Shown piece after piece: positions 23,795-32,232 of a DNA stretch of 32,232 nucleotides (its first letter is position 1; each line of letters opens with the position of its first letter). This stretch comes from Oscillospiraceae bacterium (GTDB taxonomy: Bacteria; Bacillota; Clostridia; Oscillospirales; Oscillospiraceae): NCBI GenBank assembly GCA_022801715.1, contig JAAWSV010000029.1, forward strand, positions 1 through 32,232. Reading direction: 5' to 3'. The translations under genes were made by a program, and so were the position numbers. Below the pieces are notes generated by a model. It saw only the letters and a list, made by a program, of their open reading frames with translations, did not search any database and was not told the origin of the DNA.

Positions 23795-25948
23795 ATGGCT
23801 GAGCGTAAAGCGGATCAATTTACATCATACCTGTTCCATGAGGGGAGCACCATTGCTGCCTATGAGTACATGGGCGCCCACCCCGCCGTGGAGGGGGGAG
23901 CGGAGGGCTACGTCTTTCGCGTCTGGGCCCCCAATGCCCTGTCGGTATCCGTGGTGGGAGATTTTAACGGCTGGGACCGGGAGCGGCATCCTCTGAGCAA
24001 AATCGACCAGAGCCTGTGGGAGGCCTTCGTCCCCGGCCTGAAGCAGTACGATGTCTACAAGTTCTCCGTGGAGGGCCCGGACAAGAAGCTGCACCTGAAG
24101 TCCGACCCCTACGGCTTCCACTTTGAGACCCGTCCCGACACCGGCTCCAAGCTCTACGACATCCGGGGCTACCAGTGGGGGGACGCGGCGTGGAAAAAGC
24201 ACCGCGCCGAGACGCCTATCTACGGCGCGCCCATGAACACCTACGAGGTCCATTTGGGCTCCTGGCGGCAGCGGGACAACGGTGACTTCATCGACTATCG
24301 GGACATGGCCCACCAGCTGGCGGCCTATGTAAAGGACCTGGGCTTCAACTACATTGAGCTGCTGCCCGTCACCGAGCACCCCTTGGACGCCTCCTGGGGC
24401 TACCAGTGCACCGGGTACTACGCCCCCACCTCCCGGTACGGCACGCCGGAGGATTTCATGTACTTCGTGGACCACCTGCACCAGAACGGCATCGGCATCA
24501 TCTTAGACTGGGTGCCCGCCCACTTCTGCAAGGATGAGCACGGCCTCTACGAGTTCGACGGGGGCAGCTGCTACGAGTACAGTGACCCCCTGCGCCGGGA
24601 GCACAAGAGCTGGGGCACCCACGTCTTTGACTACGCCCGGCCCGAGGTGCGCAGCTTCCTCCTCTCCAGCGCCGCCTTCTGGCTGAAGGAGTACCATATC
24701 GACGGCATCCGCGTGGACGCGGTGGCGTCCATGCTCTATCTGGACTACGACCGGCGGGACGGGGAGTGGCGTCCCAACCAGTACGGCGGCAAGGAGCACA
24801 TAGAGGCCATTGACTTCCTGCGGGATCTCAACAAGACGGCCTTCACCGTGAACCCCGACGTGCTGATGATCGCCGAGGAGTCCACCGCCTGGCCCTTGGT
24901 CACCAAGCCCGGTGACGACGGGGGCCTCGGGTTCAACCTGAAGTGGAACATGGGCTGGATGAATGACATGTGCCACTACCTGAAGATGGACCCCTGGTTT
25001 AGACAGTATAACCACAAGGATATCACCTTCTCCATCATGTACGCCTTCTCCGAGAACTACGTCCTGCCCATCTCCCACGACGAGGTGGTGCACATGAAGG
25101 GTTCGCTCTTTGGCAAGATGCCGGGGGACACCTGGCAGAAGTTTGCCGGCGTCCGCGGGTTCTACGCCTACATGCTGGCCCACCCGGGGAAGAAGCTGAG
25201 CTTCATGGGCATGGAGTTAGGTACCTCCGAGGAGTGGGCCTTCTACAAGGCCCTGAACTGGAGCCTCCTGGAGCAGACGGAGAACCGCCAGCTCTTCGAG
25301 TACATCAAGGCTGTCAACCACTTCTACTTGGAGCAGTCCCCCCTGTGGGAGGTGGACTTCAGCTTCGAGGGCTTCGAGTGGCTGGTCAGTGACGACAACA
25401 GCAACAACGTGGCCGTCTTCCTCCGCCGGGACAAGGCGGGCAGGATCCTGATCTGCGCGGTAAACTTCTCCCCCAACGCCTACGAGGGCTACCGCTTCGG
25501 CTGCCCGCCCTGCAAGGAGCTGCGGGAGGTGTTCAACTCCGACGAGGAGCGTTTCGGCGGCAGCGGCGTCACCAACGACCTGCCCGCCAAGGTGGAGTGG
25601 ATCGACGCCCACGGCAAGGAGAGCTCCGTGGCCATCCGCATCCCGCCCATGGGCGCGGCGTTCTTCGTCTGTGAGGGCAAGCTCCGCGCCAAGCCCAAGC
25701 CCCGGACCGTGAAGAAGGCGGAGAGCGCCCCGGCGGAGAAGGGGAAGAAGGCCGCCGTGAAGAAGGCCGCCCCCGCCAAGGCTGCGGAGAAGAAGGCCCC
25801 CGCCAGGAAGGCCGCCCCCAAGGCCGCGGAAAAGCCCGGCTTAGAGAAGAGAGCCCCTGCCAAGGCCTCCGCCCGGAAGCCGAAGGCGGATCAGACCAGC
25901 GCAAAGGCCCCCGCGAAAACGACAAAGAAGAGAGGCACAGAGGTATGA
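23795..25948 (+). CDS. glgB: 1,4-alpha-glucan branching enzyme with basic C-terminal tail
   Basis: 717 residues. It makes alpha-1,6 branches in glycogen. The ATG at 23795 has GTGGAGGAA upstream. After an N-terminal CBM48-like domain ([21 protein letters not shown]) comes the GH13 barrel: [17 protein letters not shown] with nucleophile Asp308, IAEEST with acid Glu361 and the third acid in [12 protein letters not shown]. The 53-residue distance between nucleophile and acid equals that of E. coli GlgB. From about residue 629 to the end (88 residues) the protein carries a Lys/Ala/Pro-rich tail with about two dozen lysines (repeated [14 protein letters not shown] units), resembling histone H1 tails and not part of the normal enzyme. 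The stop codon overlaps the glgC start (ATGA). Confidence 0.95.
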   Translation: MAERKADQFTSYLFHEGSTIAAYEYMGAHPAVEGGAEGYVFRVWAPNALSVSVVGDFNGWDRERHPLSKIDQSLWEAFVPGLKQYDVYKFSVEGPDKKLHLKSDPYGFHFETRPDTGSKLYDIRGYQWGDAAWKKHRAETPIYGAPMNTYEVHLGSWRQRDNGDFIDYRDMAHQLAAYVKDLGFNYIELLPVTEHPLDASWGYQCTGYYAPTSRYGTPEDFMYFVDHLHQNGIGIILDWVPAHFCKDEHGLYEFDGGSCYEYSDPLRREHKSWGTHVFDYARPEVRSFLLSSAAFWLKEYHIDGIRVDAVASMLYLDYDRRDGEWRPNQYGGKEHIEAIDFLRDLNKTAFTVNPDVLMIAEESTAWPLVTKPGDDGGLGFNLKWNMGWMNDMCHYLKMDPWFRQYNHKDITFSIMYAFSENYVLPISHDEVVHMKGSLFGKMPGDTWQKFAGVRGFYAYMLAHPGKKLSFMGMELGTSEEWAFYKALNWSLLEQTENRQLFEYIKAVNHFYLEQSPLWEVDFSFEGFEWLVSDDNSNNVAVFLRRDKAGRILICAVNFSPNAYEGYRFGCPPCKELREVFNSDEERFGGSGVTNDLPAKVEWIDAHGKESSVAIRIPPMGAAFFVCEGKLRAKPKPRTVKKAESAPAEKGKKAAVKKAAPAKAAEKKAPARKAAPKAAEKPGLEKRAPAKASARKPKADQTSAKAPAKTTKKRGTEV

Positions 25949-27153
25949 AAAAAGAATGTATTGCCATGTTGCTGGCCGGCGGTCAGGGCAGCCGGCTGTA
26001 CGTGCTGACCAAGAATGTGGCAAAGCCGGCAGTCCCCTTCGGCGGGAAGTACCGCATCATCGACTTTCCCCTGTCCAACTGCACCAACGCCGGGATTGAC
26101 ACCGTGGGCGTGCTGACCCAGTATAAGCCCTTGGAGCTCAACAGCTATATCGGCTCCGGCCAGCCCTGGGATTTAGACCGCTCCAACGGCGGCGTCCACA
26201 TCCTGCCCCCCTACATGGTGGAGGGGGACAAGGGCAGCTGGTACAAGGGCACCGCCAACGCCATCTACCAGAACATCGGCTTTGTGGATATGTACGACCC
26301 GGAGTACGTGGTGATCCTCTCCGGCGACCATATCTATAAGATGAACTACATGAAGATGGTGGAGGCCCACAAGGCCGCCGGCGCCGCCTGTACCATCTCT
26401 GTGCTGGAGGTGCCCTGGGACGAGGCCCCCCGCTTCGGCATCATGAACGTGGACGACAAGGACAACATTGTGGAGTTCCAGGAGAAGCCCAGGCAGCCCA
26501 AGAGCAATCTGGCCTCCATGGGCATCTATGTGTTCTCCTGGCAGAAGCTGCGGGAGTACCTTGTCAACGACGAGGCGGACCCCGCCTCCTCCAACGACTT
26601 CGGCAAGAACATCATCCCCAAGATGCTGGACGCCGGCGAGAAGATGATCGCCTACCGGTTTGAGGGCTACTGGAAGGACGTGGGCACCCTGGAGAGCCTC
26701 TGGGACGCCAACATGGATATGCTCAGCCGGGGCGATCTGGACCTTTTGGACAGCGACTGGCCCATCTACGCCCGCCTGCCTGACCAGCCCCCCGCCTTTT
26801 TGGGCAAGCACGCCATTGTGGAGCACAGTGTGGTGACACAGGGGTGCGATGTGGAGGGCCGCGTCTTCAACAGCGTCCTCTCCGACTCCGTGGTGGTGGA
26901 GGAGGGCGCCGACGTGAGTTACTCGGTGCTGATGCCCGGCGTGACCGTGAAGCGCGGCGCGGTGGTGCAGTATGCCATCCTGGGCGAGGGCGTCACCGTG
27001 GGCGCCGGCGCCAAGGTGGGCGGCGACCCCATGACCTGTGACCCCGAGCAGTGGGGGATCTCGGTGGTGGGTCCCGCCGCGGCCATTGCCGACGGGGAGA
27101 CGGTTGCCCCCAAGACCATGCTCAACCGCAACCATGAGGAGGTAGAGAGATGA
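25945..27153 (+). CDS. glgC: Glucose-1-phosphate adenylyltransferase, catalytic subunit
   Basis: 402 residues. It makes ADP-glucose and pyrophosphate from ATP and glucose 1-phosphate, the committed step of glycogen synthesis. Nucleotidyltransferase signature [15 protein letters not shown] (8-22), [30 protein letters not shown] (catalytic Asp) and [10 protein letters not shown] (substrate Lys region) are intact. The C-terminal left-handed beta helix (hexapeptides such as [16 protein letters not shown]) is present. It is translationally coupled to glgB and glgD by ATGA overlaps at both ends. In Firmicutes the GlgC/GlgD hetero-oligomer is more active than GlgC alone. Confidence 0.95.
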   Translation: MKKECIAMLLAGGQGSRLYVLTKNVAKPAVPFGGKYRIIDFPLSNCTNAGIDTVGVLTQYKPLELNSYIGSGQPWDLDRSNGGVHILPPYMVEGDKGSWYKGTANAIYQNIGFVDMYDPEYVVILSGDHIYKMNYMKMVEAHKAAGAACTISVLEVPWDEAPRFGIMNVDDKDNIVEFQEKPRQPKSNLASMGIYVFSWQKLREYLVNDEADPASSNDFGKNIIPKMLDAGEKMIAYRFEGYWKDVGTLESLWDANMDMLSRGDLDLLDSDWPIYARLPDQPPAFLGKHAIVEHSVVTQGCDVEGRVFNSVLSDSVVVEEGADVSYSVLMPGVTVKRGAVVQYAILGEGVTVGAGAKVGGDPMTCDPEQWGISVVGPAAAIADGETVAPKTMLNRNHEEVER

Positions 27154-28265
27154 AGGGCTTACATGGACTGATTTTTGCGCACGGGAAACATACAGGCCTC
27201 CGGGAACTGACGGAGCTGCGCTCTCCGGCCTCGGTGCCCTTCGGCGGCCGCTACCGCATGATCGACTTTGTACTCAGCAGCATGGTCAACGCCGGCGTCA
27301 GCGATGTGGGCGTCATCCTCCACGGCAACTACCAGAGCCTGCTGGACCACCTGGGCTCCGGCAAGGACTGGGATTTGAGCCGCAAGCACGGCGGCCTCCG
27401 CCTGCTGCCCCCCTTCGCCATGGTGCAGCACCGGGACGACCGGACCTTCCGGGGCAAGATGGAGGCGCTGGCCAGCGTCAGTTCCTACCTTGAGACTATC
27501 CGGCAGGACCACGTGGTCCTAGCGGACTGCGACACCATCATCAACCTGCCCCTCCAGAAGGTGTACGAGGCCCACGTGGCCTCCGGCGCGGACATCACCG
27601 CCGTGTGCACCCCCAAGAACTTAGGGTCCCTCAACGCCGCCACCTTCTTCCACTTGGATGACGAGGGCAATGTCACCCATACCCTCTATGACATCAAGGA
27701 GCCCGAGGGCTTCCGCTCCCTGGATATCTTCATCCTCTCCAAGGACCTGCTGCTGCGGGCGGTGGAGGAGTGCCGCCGTCAGGACCGGTACAGCTTCCGG
27801 GATGCGGTGCTCCACGGCATGGCCGGCGAGCTGAAGATCAGGGGCTTCGTCTGGGATGGGTACGCCGCCCAGATCCGCACCCTGGCCGGGTACTACGACC
27901 GGAGCATGGAACTCTTTGATCCCGCTATCCGCCGGGAGCTGTTCCCCAAGGAGCGCCCGGTGTTCACCAAGGAGATGAATGTCTCCTCCACCTATCTGGA
28001 CCCCGACGGGGCCTGCGTCAACTCCCTGGTGGCCGACGGGTGCACCGTGGAGGGGCGGGTGGAGAACTGCGTTCTCTTCCGGGGCGTCCGCGTGGCCAAG
28101 GGGGCCGAGGTGAAAAACTGCATCCTGATGCAGAACGTCTGCGTCGGCCGCGGCGCCTCCCTCACCCACGTGATTGCCGACAAGAACGTAAAGATCACCG
28201 ACGGCTGCACCCTGGTGGGCAGCGCCAACTATCCGCTGGCCATTGCGAAGAACGCGGAAATCTAA
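27150..28265 (+). CDS. glgD: GlgD, regulatory subunit of ADP-glucose pyrophosphorylase
   Basis: 371 residues. It is homologous to GlgC ([27 protein letters not shown]) but the phosphate loop GGQGSRL is replaced by FAHGKHTGL, so it is the non-catalytic partner typical of Firmicutes operons. The C-terminal beta-helix repeat region ([28 protein letters not shown]) is conserved. The start overlaps the glgC stop (ATGA). Downstream, five bases after the stop codon, lies the modular palindromic element copy B. Confidence 0.93.
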   Translation: MKGLHGLIFAHGKHTGLRELTELRSPASVPFGGRYRMIDFVLSSMVNAGVSDVGVILHGNYQSLLDHLGSGKDWDLSRKHGGLRLLPPFAMVQHRDDRTFRGKMEALASVSSYLETIRQDHVVLADCDTIINLPLQKVYEAHVASGADITAVCTPKNLGSLNAATFFHLDDEGNVTHTLYDIKEPEGFRSLDIFILSKDLLLRAVEECRRQDRYSFRDAVLHGMAGELKIRGFVWDGYAAQIRTLAGYYDRSMELFDPAIRRELFPKERPVFTKEMNVSSTYLDPDGACVNSLVADGCTVEGRVENCVLFRGVRVAKGAEVKNCILMQNVCVGRGASLTHVIADKNVKITDGCTLVGSANYPLAIAKNAEI

Positions 28266-28270
28266 AAAAT

Positions 28271-28461
28271 TCGATTGAAATCTGCGGATTTCAATCGAGT
28301 TTGGGGATTGCGCTGCGCTCTGCGCCTCACCTATTTACCTCCCCTGCGGGGGAGGTAAATAGGTTCGACGCTCGCTTCGCGAGAGGTATTTTTCCCGAAA
28401 ACGCGGTTTCCGGGAAAAATGATTTCAGATTTTTTGCGGCGTGCGCGCCGCAAACCCTGCC
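28271..28461 (+). repeat. Modular palindromic intergenic element, copy B
   Basis: In order on the plus strand: TCGATTGAAATC-TGCG-GATTTCAATCGA (28271-28298); GGGGATTGCGCTGCGCTCTG module (28303-28328); a perfect 16-bp hairpin with loop TGCG (28329-28364); CTCGC-TTC-GCGAG (28371-28383); an ATTTTTCCCG / CGGGAAAAAT stem (28388-28420); TTTGCGGCG-TGCG-CGCCGCAAA (28433-28454). It ends in CCTGCCGGGGGC. The order and most bases match copy A (5953-6227) read from the minus strand, except that the central hairpin is unrelated in sequence. Confidence 0.92.
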
Positions 28462-28667
28462 GGGGGCGAATCGGGCACTACGCCTGCGGCGTGTGCGGGC
28501 GGTGGGGTTCTTTGAATTTGACTAAAGAATTTGGGGAGATGAAAAGGAACTCTGTCCAACTTAGGCATTGCGATTTCCGTGGTAAAACGGTATGATATTA
28601 GGGTCAAAAAATGGGGGTTCACACCCCCGCCCTGCGGAAGGTTTCCGCAATGGAAGGAGGCAAAGCG
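28462..28667 (+). promoter_or_regulatory. glgA promoter and leader
   Basis: TTGCGA (28568-28573), 17 bp, TATGAT (28591-28596) gives glgA its own promoter after the repeat element. The leader has two hairpins: GGGGGT-TC-ACACCCCC (about 28613-28628) and TGCGGAA-GGT-TTCCGCA (28633-28649), the latter ending about five bases before the AAGGAGG ribosome site. Confidence 0.65.
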
Positions 28668-30101
28668 ATGAAAATCCTATTTGCAACATCCGAAGCAGTA
28701 CCCTTTTGCAAGACTGGAGGTCTTGCCGACGTGGCTGGAAGCCTGCCCCAGGCGCTGGCGAAGGCTGGTAACGAGGTGTCCGCCGTCCTGCCCCTCTATC
28801 AGAAGGTGGCGGAGAAGTGGAAGGATCAGCTGGAGTTCATCTGCCATATTGACGTGCCCTTGGGCTGGCGTCGGATCTACGCCGGGCTGTTCCGCTTGGA
28901 GTACGAGGGTGTCACATGGTTCTTCGTGGACAACGAGTACTACTTCAAGCGTGAGGGCCTCTACGGCCACTACGACGACGGGGAGCGCTTCGGCTTCTTC
29001 TCCCGGGCGGTGGTAGCATTGCTCAACTCCATGGGCCCCCTGCCGGAGATCATCCACTGCAACGACTGGCAGACCGCCCTGGTGCCGGTGTACCTGAAGG
29101 ACGAGTATGCCCGCTGGCCGGAGATCCGGGGCATCAAGACGGTGTTCACCGTCCACAACATCGAGTATCAGGGCCGCTACGGCAAGGAGACGCTGGAGGA
29201 CCTGTTCGGCCTGGCCCCCGGCTGGTTTGCCGACGGCACCATCGCCTTCTCCGGCGACGTGAACCTGGTGAAGGGCGCGCTGATGACCTGCGACGCCATC
29301 ACCGCCGTCAGCCCCACCTACGCGCAGGAGCTCCGGGACCCCTTCTACGCCCACGGCATGGATGGGGTGATGAACCTCAACGCCGGCAAGCTCCATGGCG
29401 TGCTCAACGGCATCGACATGGTCCGCTACGACCCGGCCAAGGACCCCTCCATCGAGGCCCACTACAGCGTCAAGCGCATGGCCGGCAAGGCCCGCTGCAA
29501 GGAGGCGCTGCAAAAGCGCCTGAACCTGGAGGTAAAGGCCGATGTGCCCATTATCGCCATTGTCAGCCGCTTGGTGAGCCACAAGGGTCTGGACCTCCTC
29601 TGCAAGAGCTTCGACGAGATGATGGGGCTCAACTGCCAGTTCGTGGTGCTGGGTTCCGGGGAGTACTGCTACGAGCAGTTCTTTGAGAGCAAGCTCCAGT
29701 ACCTGCCCGGACGGATGGCCCTCTACCGGGGCTACAATGAGGAGCTGGCCATGGCCATCTACGCCGGGGCCGACCTGCTGCTGATGCCCTCCAGGAGCGA
29801 GCCCTGCGGCCTGGCCCAGATGATCGCCATGCGCTACGGCACGGTGCCCATCGTCCGGGAGACCGGCGGTCTCAAGGACACGGTGTTCCCCTATGAGGCG
29901 TGGTGCGGCGCCGGCAACGGCTTCACCTTCGCCAGCTACAGCGCCGGCGACATGGCCTACGTGATCCGTCAGGCGGTGGATCTCTACCACAACAACCGGG
30001 ACGCCTTCAAGAAGCTCCAGCACACCGGCATGACCACGGACTTCAGCTGGGACAAGAGCGCCGGGGAGTACATTCGGATCTATGAGCTGATCCGCGGCTG
30101 A
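28668..30101 (+). CDS. glgA: Glycogen synthase
   Basis: 477 residues, usual for the GT5 family. It transfers glucose from ADP-glucose to the non-reducing end of the alpha-1,4 chain. The ATG at 28668 was preferred over the ATG at 28611 because of AAGGAGG and because MKILFATSEAVPFCKTGGLADV is the family N-terminus; Lys15 in KTGGLADV binds ADP-glucose. Other motifs: HCNDWQTALVP, FTVHNIEYQG, and the C-terminal SRSEPCGLAQMIAMRYGTVPIVRETGGL with the conserved Glu. It is separated from glgD by 402 bases containing the repeat element and a promoter, so it may be expressed apart from glgBCD. Confidence 0.95.
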   Translation: MKILFATSEAVPFCKTGGLADVAGSLPQALAKAGNEVSAVLPLYQKVAEKWKDQLEFICHIDVPLGWRRIYAGLFRLEYEGVTWFFVDNEYYFKREGLYGHYDDGERFGFFSRAVVALLNSMGPLPEIIHCNDWQTALVPVYLKDEYARWPEIRGIKTVFTVHNIEYQGRYGKETLEDLFGLAPGWFADGTIAFSGDVNLVKGALMTCDAITAVSPTYAQELRDPFYAHGMDGVMNLNAGKLHGVLNGIDMVRYDPAKDPSIEAHYSVKRMAGKARCKEALQKRLNLEVKADVPIIAIVSRLVSHKGLDLLCKSFDEMMGLNCQFVVLGSGEYCYEQFFESKLQYLPGRMALYRGYNEELAMAIYAGADLLLMPSRSEPCGLAQMIAMRYGTVPIVRETGGLKDTVFPYEAWCGAGNGFTFASYSAGDMAYVIRQAVDLYHNNRDAFKKLQHTGMTTDFSWDKSAGEYIRIYELIRG

Positions 30102-30138
30102 GCGCCGCCCCCCTAAAGGGGTTCGACTACACTTTAGA

Positions 30139-30177
30139 GACAGGGGGTATTGCGTCCTCACAATACCCCCTGTCTTT
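30139..30177 (+). terminator. Strong hairpin between glgA and glgP
   Basis: Perfect 14-bp arms (GACAGGGGGTATTG and complement) around an 8-base loop, followed by only three Ts. It may be a partial terminator or a processing/stability hairpin that lets some transcription continue into glgP; I see no good promoter between it and glgP. Confidence 0.6.
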
Positions 30178-30250
30178 GCTCCGTGTTTGGAGGGGGCCGA
30201 GGGACCAGGCCGGAGAGCTGCAAAAAATATTTAGGAAGAGGGTATGCGAT

Positions 30251-32232
30251 ATGGAGACTATCACCCGAGAGGGAATGCGGAAAGCCATTGTTGACAAGCT
30301 GCGCTTGAATTTCGGCTGCACCGTGGAGGAGGCTACGGAGAACAACATGATGAAGGCCTGCGCCATGGTGCTGCGCGACGTGATGGCCGGCCACGCCATG
30401 GACACCCGGAGGGCCATCCGCCGGGGGCGCAAGCGTCAGGTCCACTACATGTCCCTGGAGTTTCTGATGGGCCGCAGCCTGATTAAAAACGCCTACAACC
30501 TGAACGTCCTGCCCGCCCTGAAGGGCGCGGTGGAGGACCTTGGCTTCAAGGCCGCCGACGTGTTTGACGCCGAGCCCGACGCGGGCCTTGGCAACGGCGG
30601 CCTGGGCCGTCTGGCCGCCTGCTATTTGGACTCCCTCACCACCCTGGAGATCCCCGCCACCGGCTACTCCATCTGCTACGAGTTAGGTATCTTCAAGCAG
30701 AAGATCGTGGGCGGCCAGCAGGTGGAGCTGCCCGACGACTGGAAGGGCGTGGGCGACGCTTGGCTGGTGCCCCGGCCGGAGGAGGCCGAGGAGGTCCACT
30801 TCGGCGGCACCCTCCGGGAGTTCTGGGACGACAACCGTCTCCACGTGGTGAACGAGGGGTACACCCGTGTCCTGGCCGTGCCCTGCGACATGGAGATCTC
30901 CGGCTACGACACCGACCACACCAATATCCTCCGCCTCTGGGACGCCAAGAGCCCCAAGCCCATCGACATGGATCTCTTCCGCAAGGGCAGCTACCTCCAA
31001 GCCGGTGAGGAGTCCGCCATGGCGGAGGTCATCGCCAAGGTGCTCTACCCCGAGGACAACCACTACGAGGGCAAGAGCCTGCGCTTAAAGCAGCAGTACT
31101 TCTTCGTCTCCGCCACGGTGCAGTCCATCGTCCGCAAGCACATCCAGGCCTTCGGCACCCTGAAGAACTTCCACGAGAAGAACGTGATCCAGATCAACGA
31201 CACCCACCCCGCCCTGGTGATCCCCGAGCTGATGCGCATCCTCATCGACGACGCGGGCCTCAGCTGGGACGAGGCCTGGGAGATCACCGTCCACTCGGTG
31301 GCCTACACCAACCACACCGTGCTGGCGGAGGCCCTGGAGCGCTGGCCGCAGGATCTGGTGCAGTCCCTGCTGCCCCGTGTGTGGCAGATTATCACGGAGA
31401 TCGCCAGCCGCTGGCAGAAGAAGGTGGAGGAGTTCTACCACGACCAGAACAAGACCGCGGAGATGGCGGTGATCTGGGGCGGCGAGGTGCGCATGGCCAA
31501 CCTCTGCATCGCCGGCGGCATGGCTGTCAACGGCGTCTCCGCACTCCACAGCCAGATCCTGAAGGACGACGTGTTCCACAACGCCTACGTCATGGAGCCC
31601 AACAAGTTCCAGAACGTGACCAACGGCATCGACCACCGCCGCTGGCTCAGTGAGATCAACCCGGGCCTGGACGGCCTGATCCGGGACCTCACCGGCGGCG
31701 CGGACTATCTGACCCATCCCTCCGCCCTGCAAAAGCTGGACGCCTACGCCGACGATGCCACCGTGCTGGAGAACTTAGAGAACATCAAGAAGGCCAACAA
31801 GGTGGCCTTCGCCAAGTACGCCAAACGGGAGCAGGGGGTCATCCTGAACACCGACGCCATCTTCGACGTGCAGGTGAAGCGCCTCCACGAGTACAAGCGC
31901 CAGCTGCTGAACGTGATGCACATCATCCATCTCTACCAGCAGCTCCGGGACAACCCCAACATGGAGATGCCTCCCCACCTGTTCCTCTTCGGCGCCAAGG
32001 CCGCCCCTGGCTACGCCGTGGCCAAGCGGATCATCCAGATGATCAACTCCCTGGCCCATGATATCAACAAGGACCCCCTGTGCAAGGACCGTTTGCAGGT
32101 GGTATTCCTCGAGAACTACCGGGTCTCCCTGGCCGAGCAGCTGATGCCCGCCAGCGAGGTGAGCCAGCAGATCTCCACCGCCGGCAAGGAGGCCAGCGGC
32201 ACGGGCAACATGAAGTTCATGATGAACGGCGC
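30251..32232 (+). CDS. glgP: Glycogen/alpha-glucan phosphorylase, 3' end beyond window
   Basis: 660 complete codons are visible; the usual length is about 750-830, so the C-terminus lies outside. It releases glucose 1-phosphate from glycogen with PLP as cofactor. The ATG at 30251 is preceded by AGGAAGAGGG. Motifs: VHYMSLEFLMGRSL, DAGLGNGGLGRLAACYLDSL (active-site loop), INDTHPALVIPELMRIL, YTNHTVLAEALERWP, VQVKRLHEYKRQLLN and finally EASGTGNMKFMMNG, whose Lys655 forms the PLP Schiff base. It is the last visible gene of the glg operon and provides the breakdown arm of the cycle. Confidence 0.95.
   Translation, partial: METITREGMRKAIVDKLRLNFGCTVEEATENNMMKACAMVLRDVMAGHAMDTRRAIRRGRKRQVHYMSLEFLMGRSLIKNAYNLNVLPALKGAVEDLGFKAADVFDAEPDAGLGNGGLGRLAACYLDSLTTLEIPATGYSICYELGIFKQKIVGGQQVELPDDWKGVGDAWLVPRPEEAEEVHFGGTLREFWDDNRLHVVNEGYTRVLAVPCDMEISGYDTDHTNILRLWDAKSPKPIDMDLFRKGSYLQAGEESAMAEVIAKVLYPEDNHYEGKSLRLKQQYFFVSATVQSIVRKHIQAFGTLKNFHEKNVIQINDTHPALVIPELMRILIDDAGLSWDEAWEITVHSVAYTNHTVLAEALERWPQDLVQSLLPRVWQIITEIASRWQKKVEEFYHDQNKTAEMAVIWGGEVRMANLCIAGGMAVNGVSALHSQILKDDVFHNAYVMEPNKFQNVTNGIDHRRWLSEINPGLDGLIRDLTGGADYLTHPSALQKLDAYADDATVLENLENIKKANKVAFAKYAKREQGVILNTDAIFDVQVKRLHEYKRQLLNVMHIIHLYQQLRDNPNMEMPPHLFLFGAKAAPGYAVAKRIIQMINSLAHDINKDPLCKDRLQVVFLENYRVSLAEQLMPASEVSQQISTAGKEASGTGNMKFMMNG

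Noticed and set aside
28040..28525. 161-codon plus-strand frame across the glgD end and element B
   Set aside because: It overlaps glgD in another frame and continues through palindromic repeat DNA; no ribosome site.

Overview
The window looks like a chromosomal segment of a GC-rich anaerobic member of the Clostridia, most likely an Oscillospiraceae gut bacterium (Flavonifractor / Lawsonibacter / Oscillibacter neighbourhood). This is inferred from high-GC codon use, strong GGAGG ribosome sites, an SLH-domain surface protein, a glgBCDAP glycogen operon of Firmicutes type and a clostridial cooS-cooF-oxidoreductase cluster. No rRNA, tRNA, CRISPR array, transposase or integrase was seen.

Layout. 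1-3566: 3' part of a large S-layer (SLH) protein. 3636-4595: an orphan phage-tail-fibre-like protein (minus) and a DUF1294 membrane protein (plus). 4710-9018 (minus): arginine genes in transcription order argG, argH, argD, with ArgR-like operators before argG and argH and a long palindromic element between argH and argD. 9427-10593: DEAD-box RNA helicase. 10648-11156 (minus): a 67-residue unknown protein and a ribbon-helix-helix regulator with a palindrome over its own promoter. 11531-13771: orphan oligopeptide-type binding lipoprotein and a small membrane protein. 13882-17464: CO dehydrogenase catalytic subunit, four-cluster ferredoxin and FAD/NAD oxidoreductase. 17541-19031 (minus): NhaC-type antiporter behind a long GC-rich leader. 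19796-20986: class I aminotransferase. 21462-23330 (minus): RecQ. 23795 to the end: glgB-glgC-glgD, then glgA and glgP (glgP cut by the window end).

How the genes work together. The arginine genes cover N-acetylornithine transamination and the last two steps from citrulline to arginine. The CODH cluster can carry electrons from CO through a polyferredoxin to a pyridine-nucleotide oxidoreductase; no acetyl-CoA synthase genes are in view. The glg genes form a full glycogen cycle: ADP-glucose synthesis (GlgC/GlgD), chain elongation (GlgA), branching (GlgB) and phosphorolysis (GlgP).

Most notable: (i) two copies, 22 kb apart and in opposite orientation, of a modular hairpin-rich intergenic element, each starting at the 3' end of a gene in the sense direction, with conserved modules, cUGCGg (UNCG-type) tetraloops, compensatory stem changes and a completely different but perfectly palindromic central hairpin in each copy; (ii) a CooS with all metal-cluster ligands but apparently without the usual acid/base His and Lys; (iii) a histone-H1-like Lys/Ala/Pro tail on GlgB; (iv) a marked bias for rare Leu TTA codons to be followed by G.
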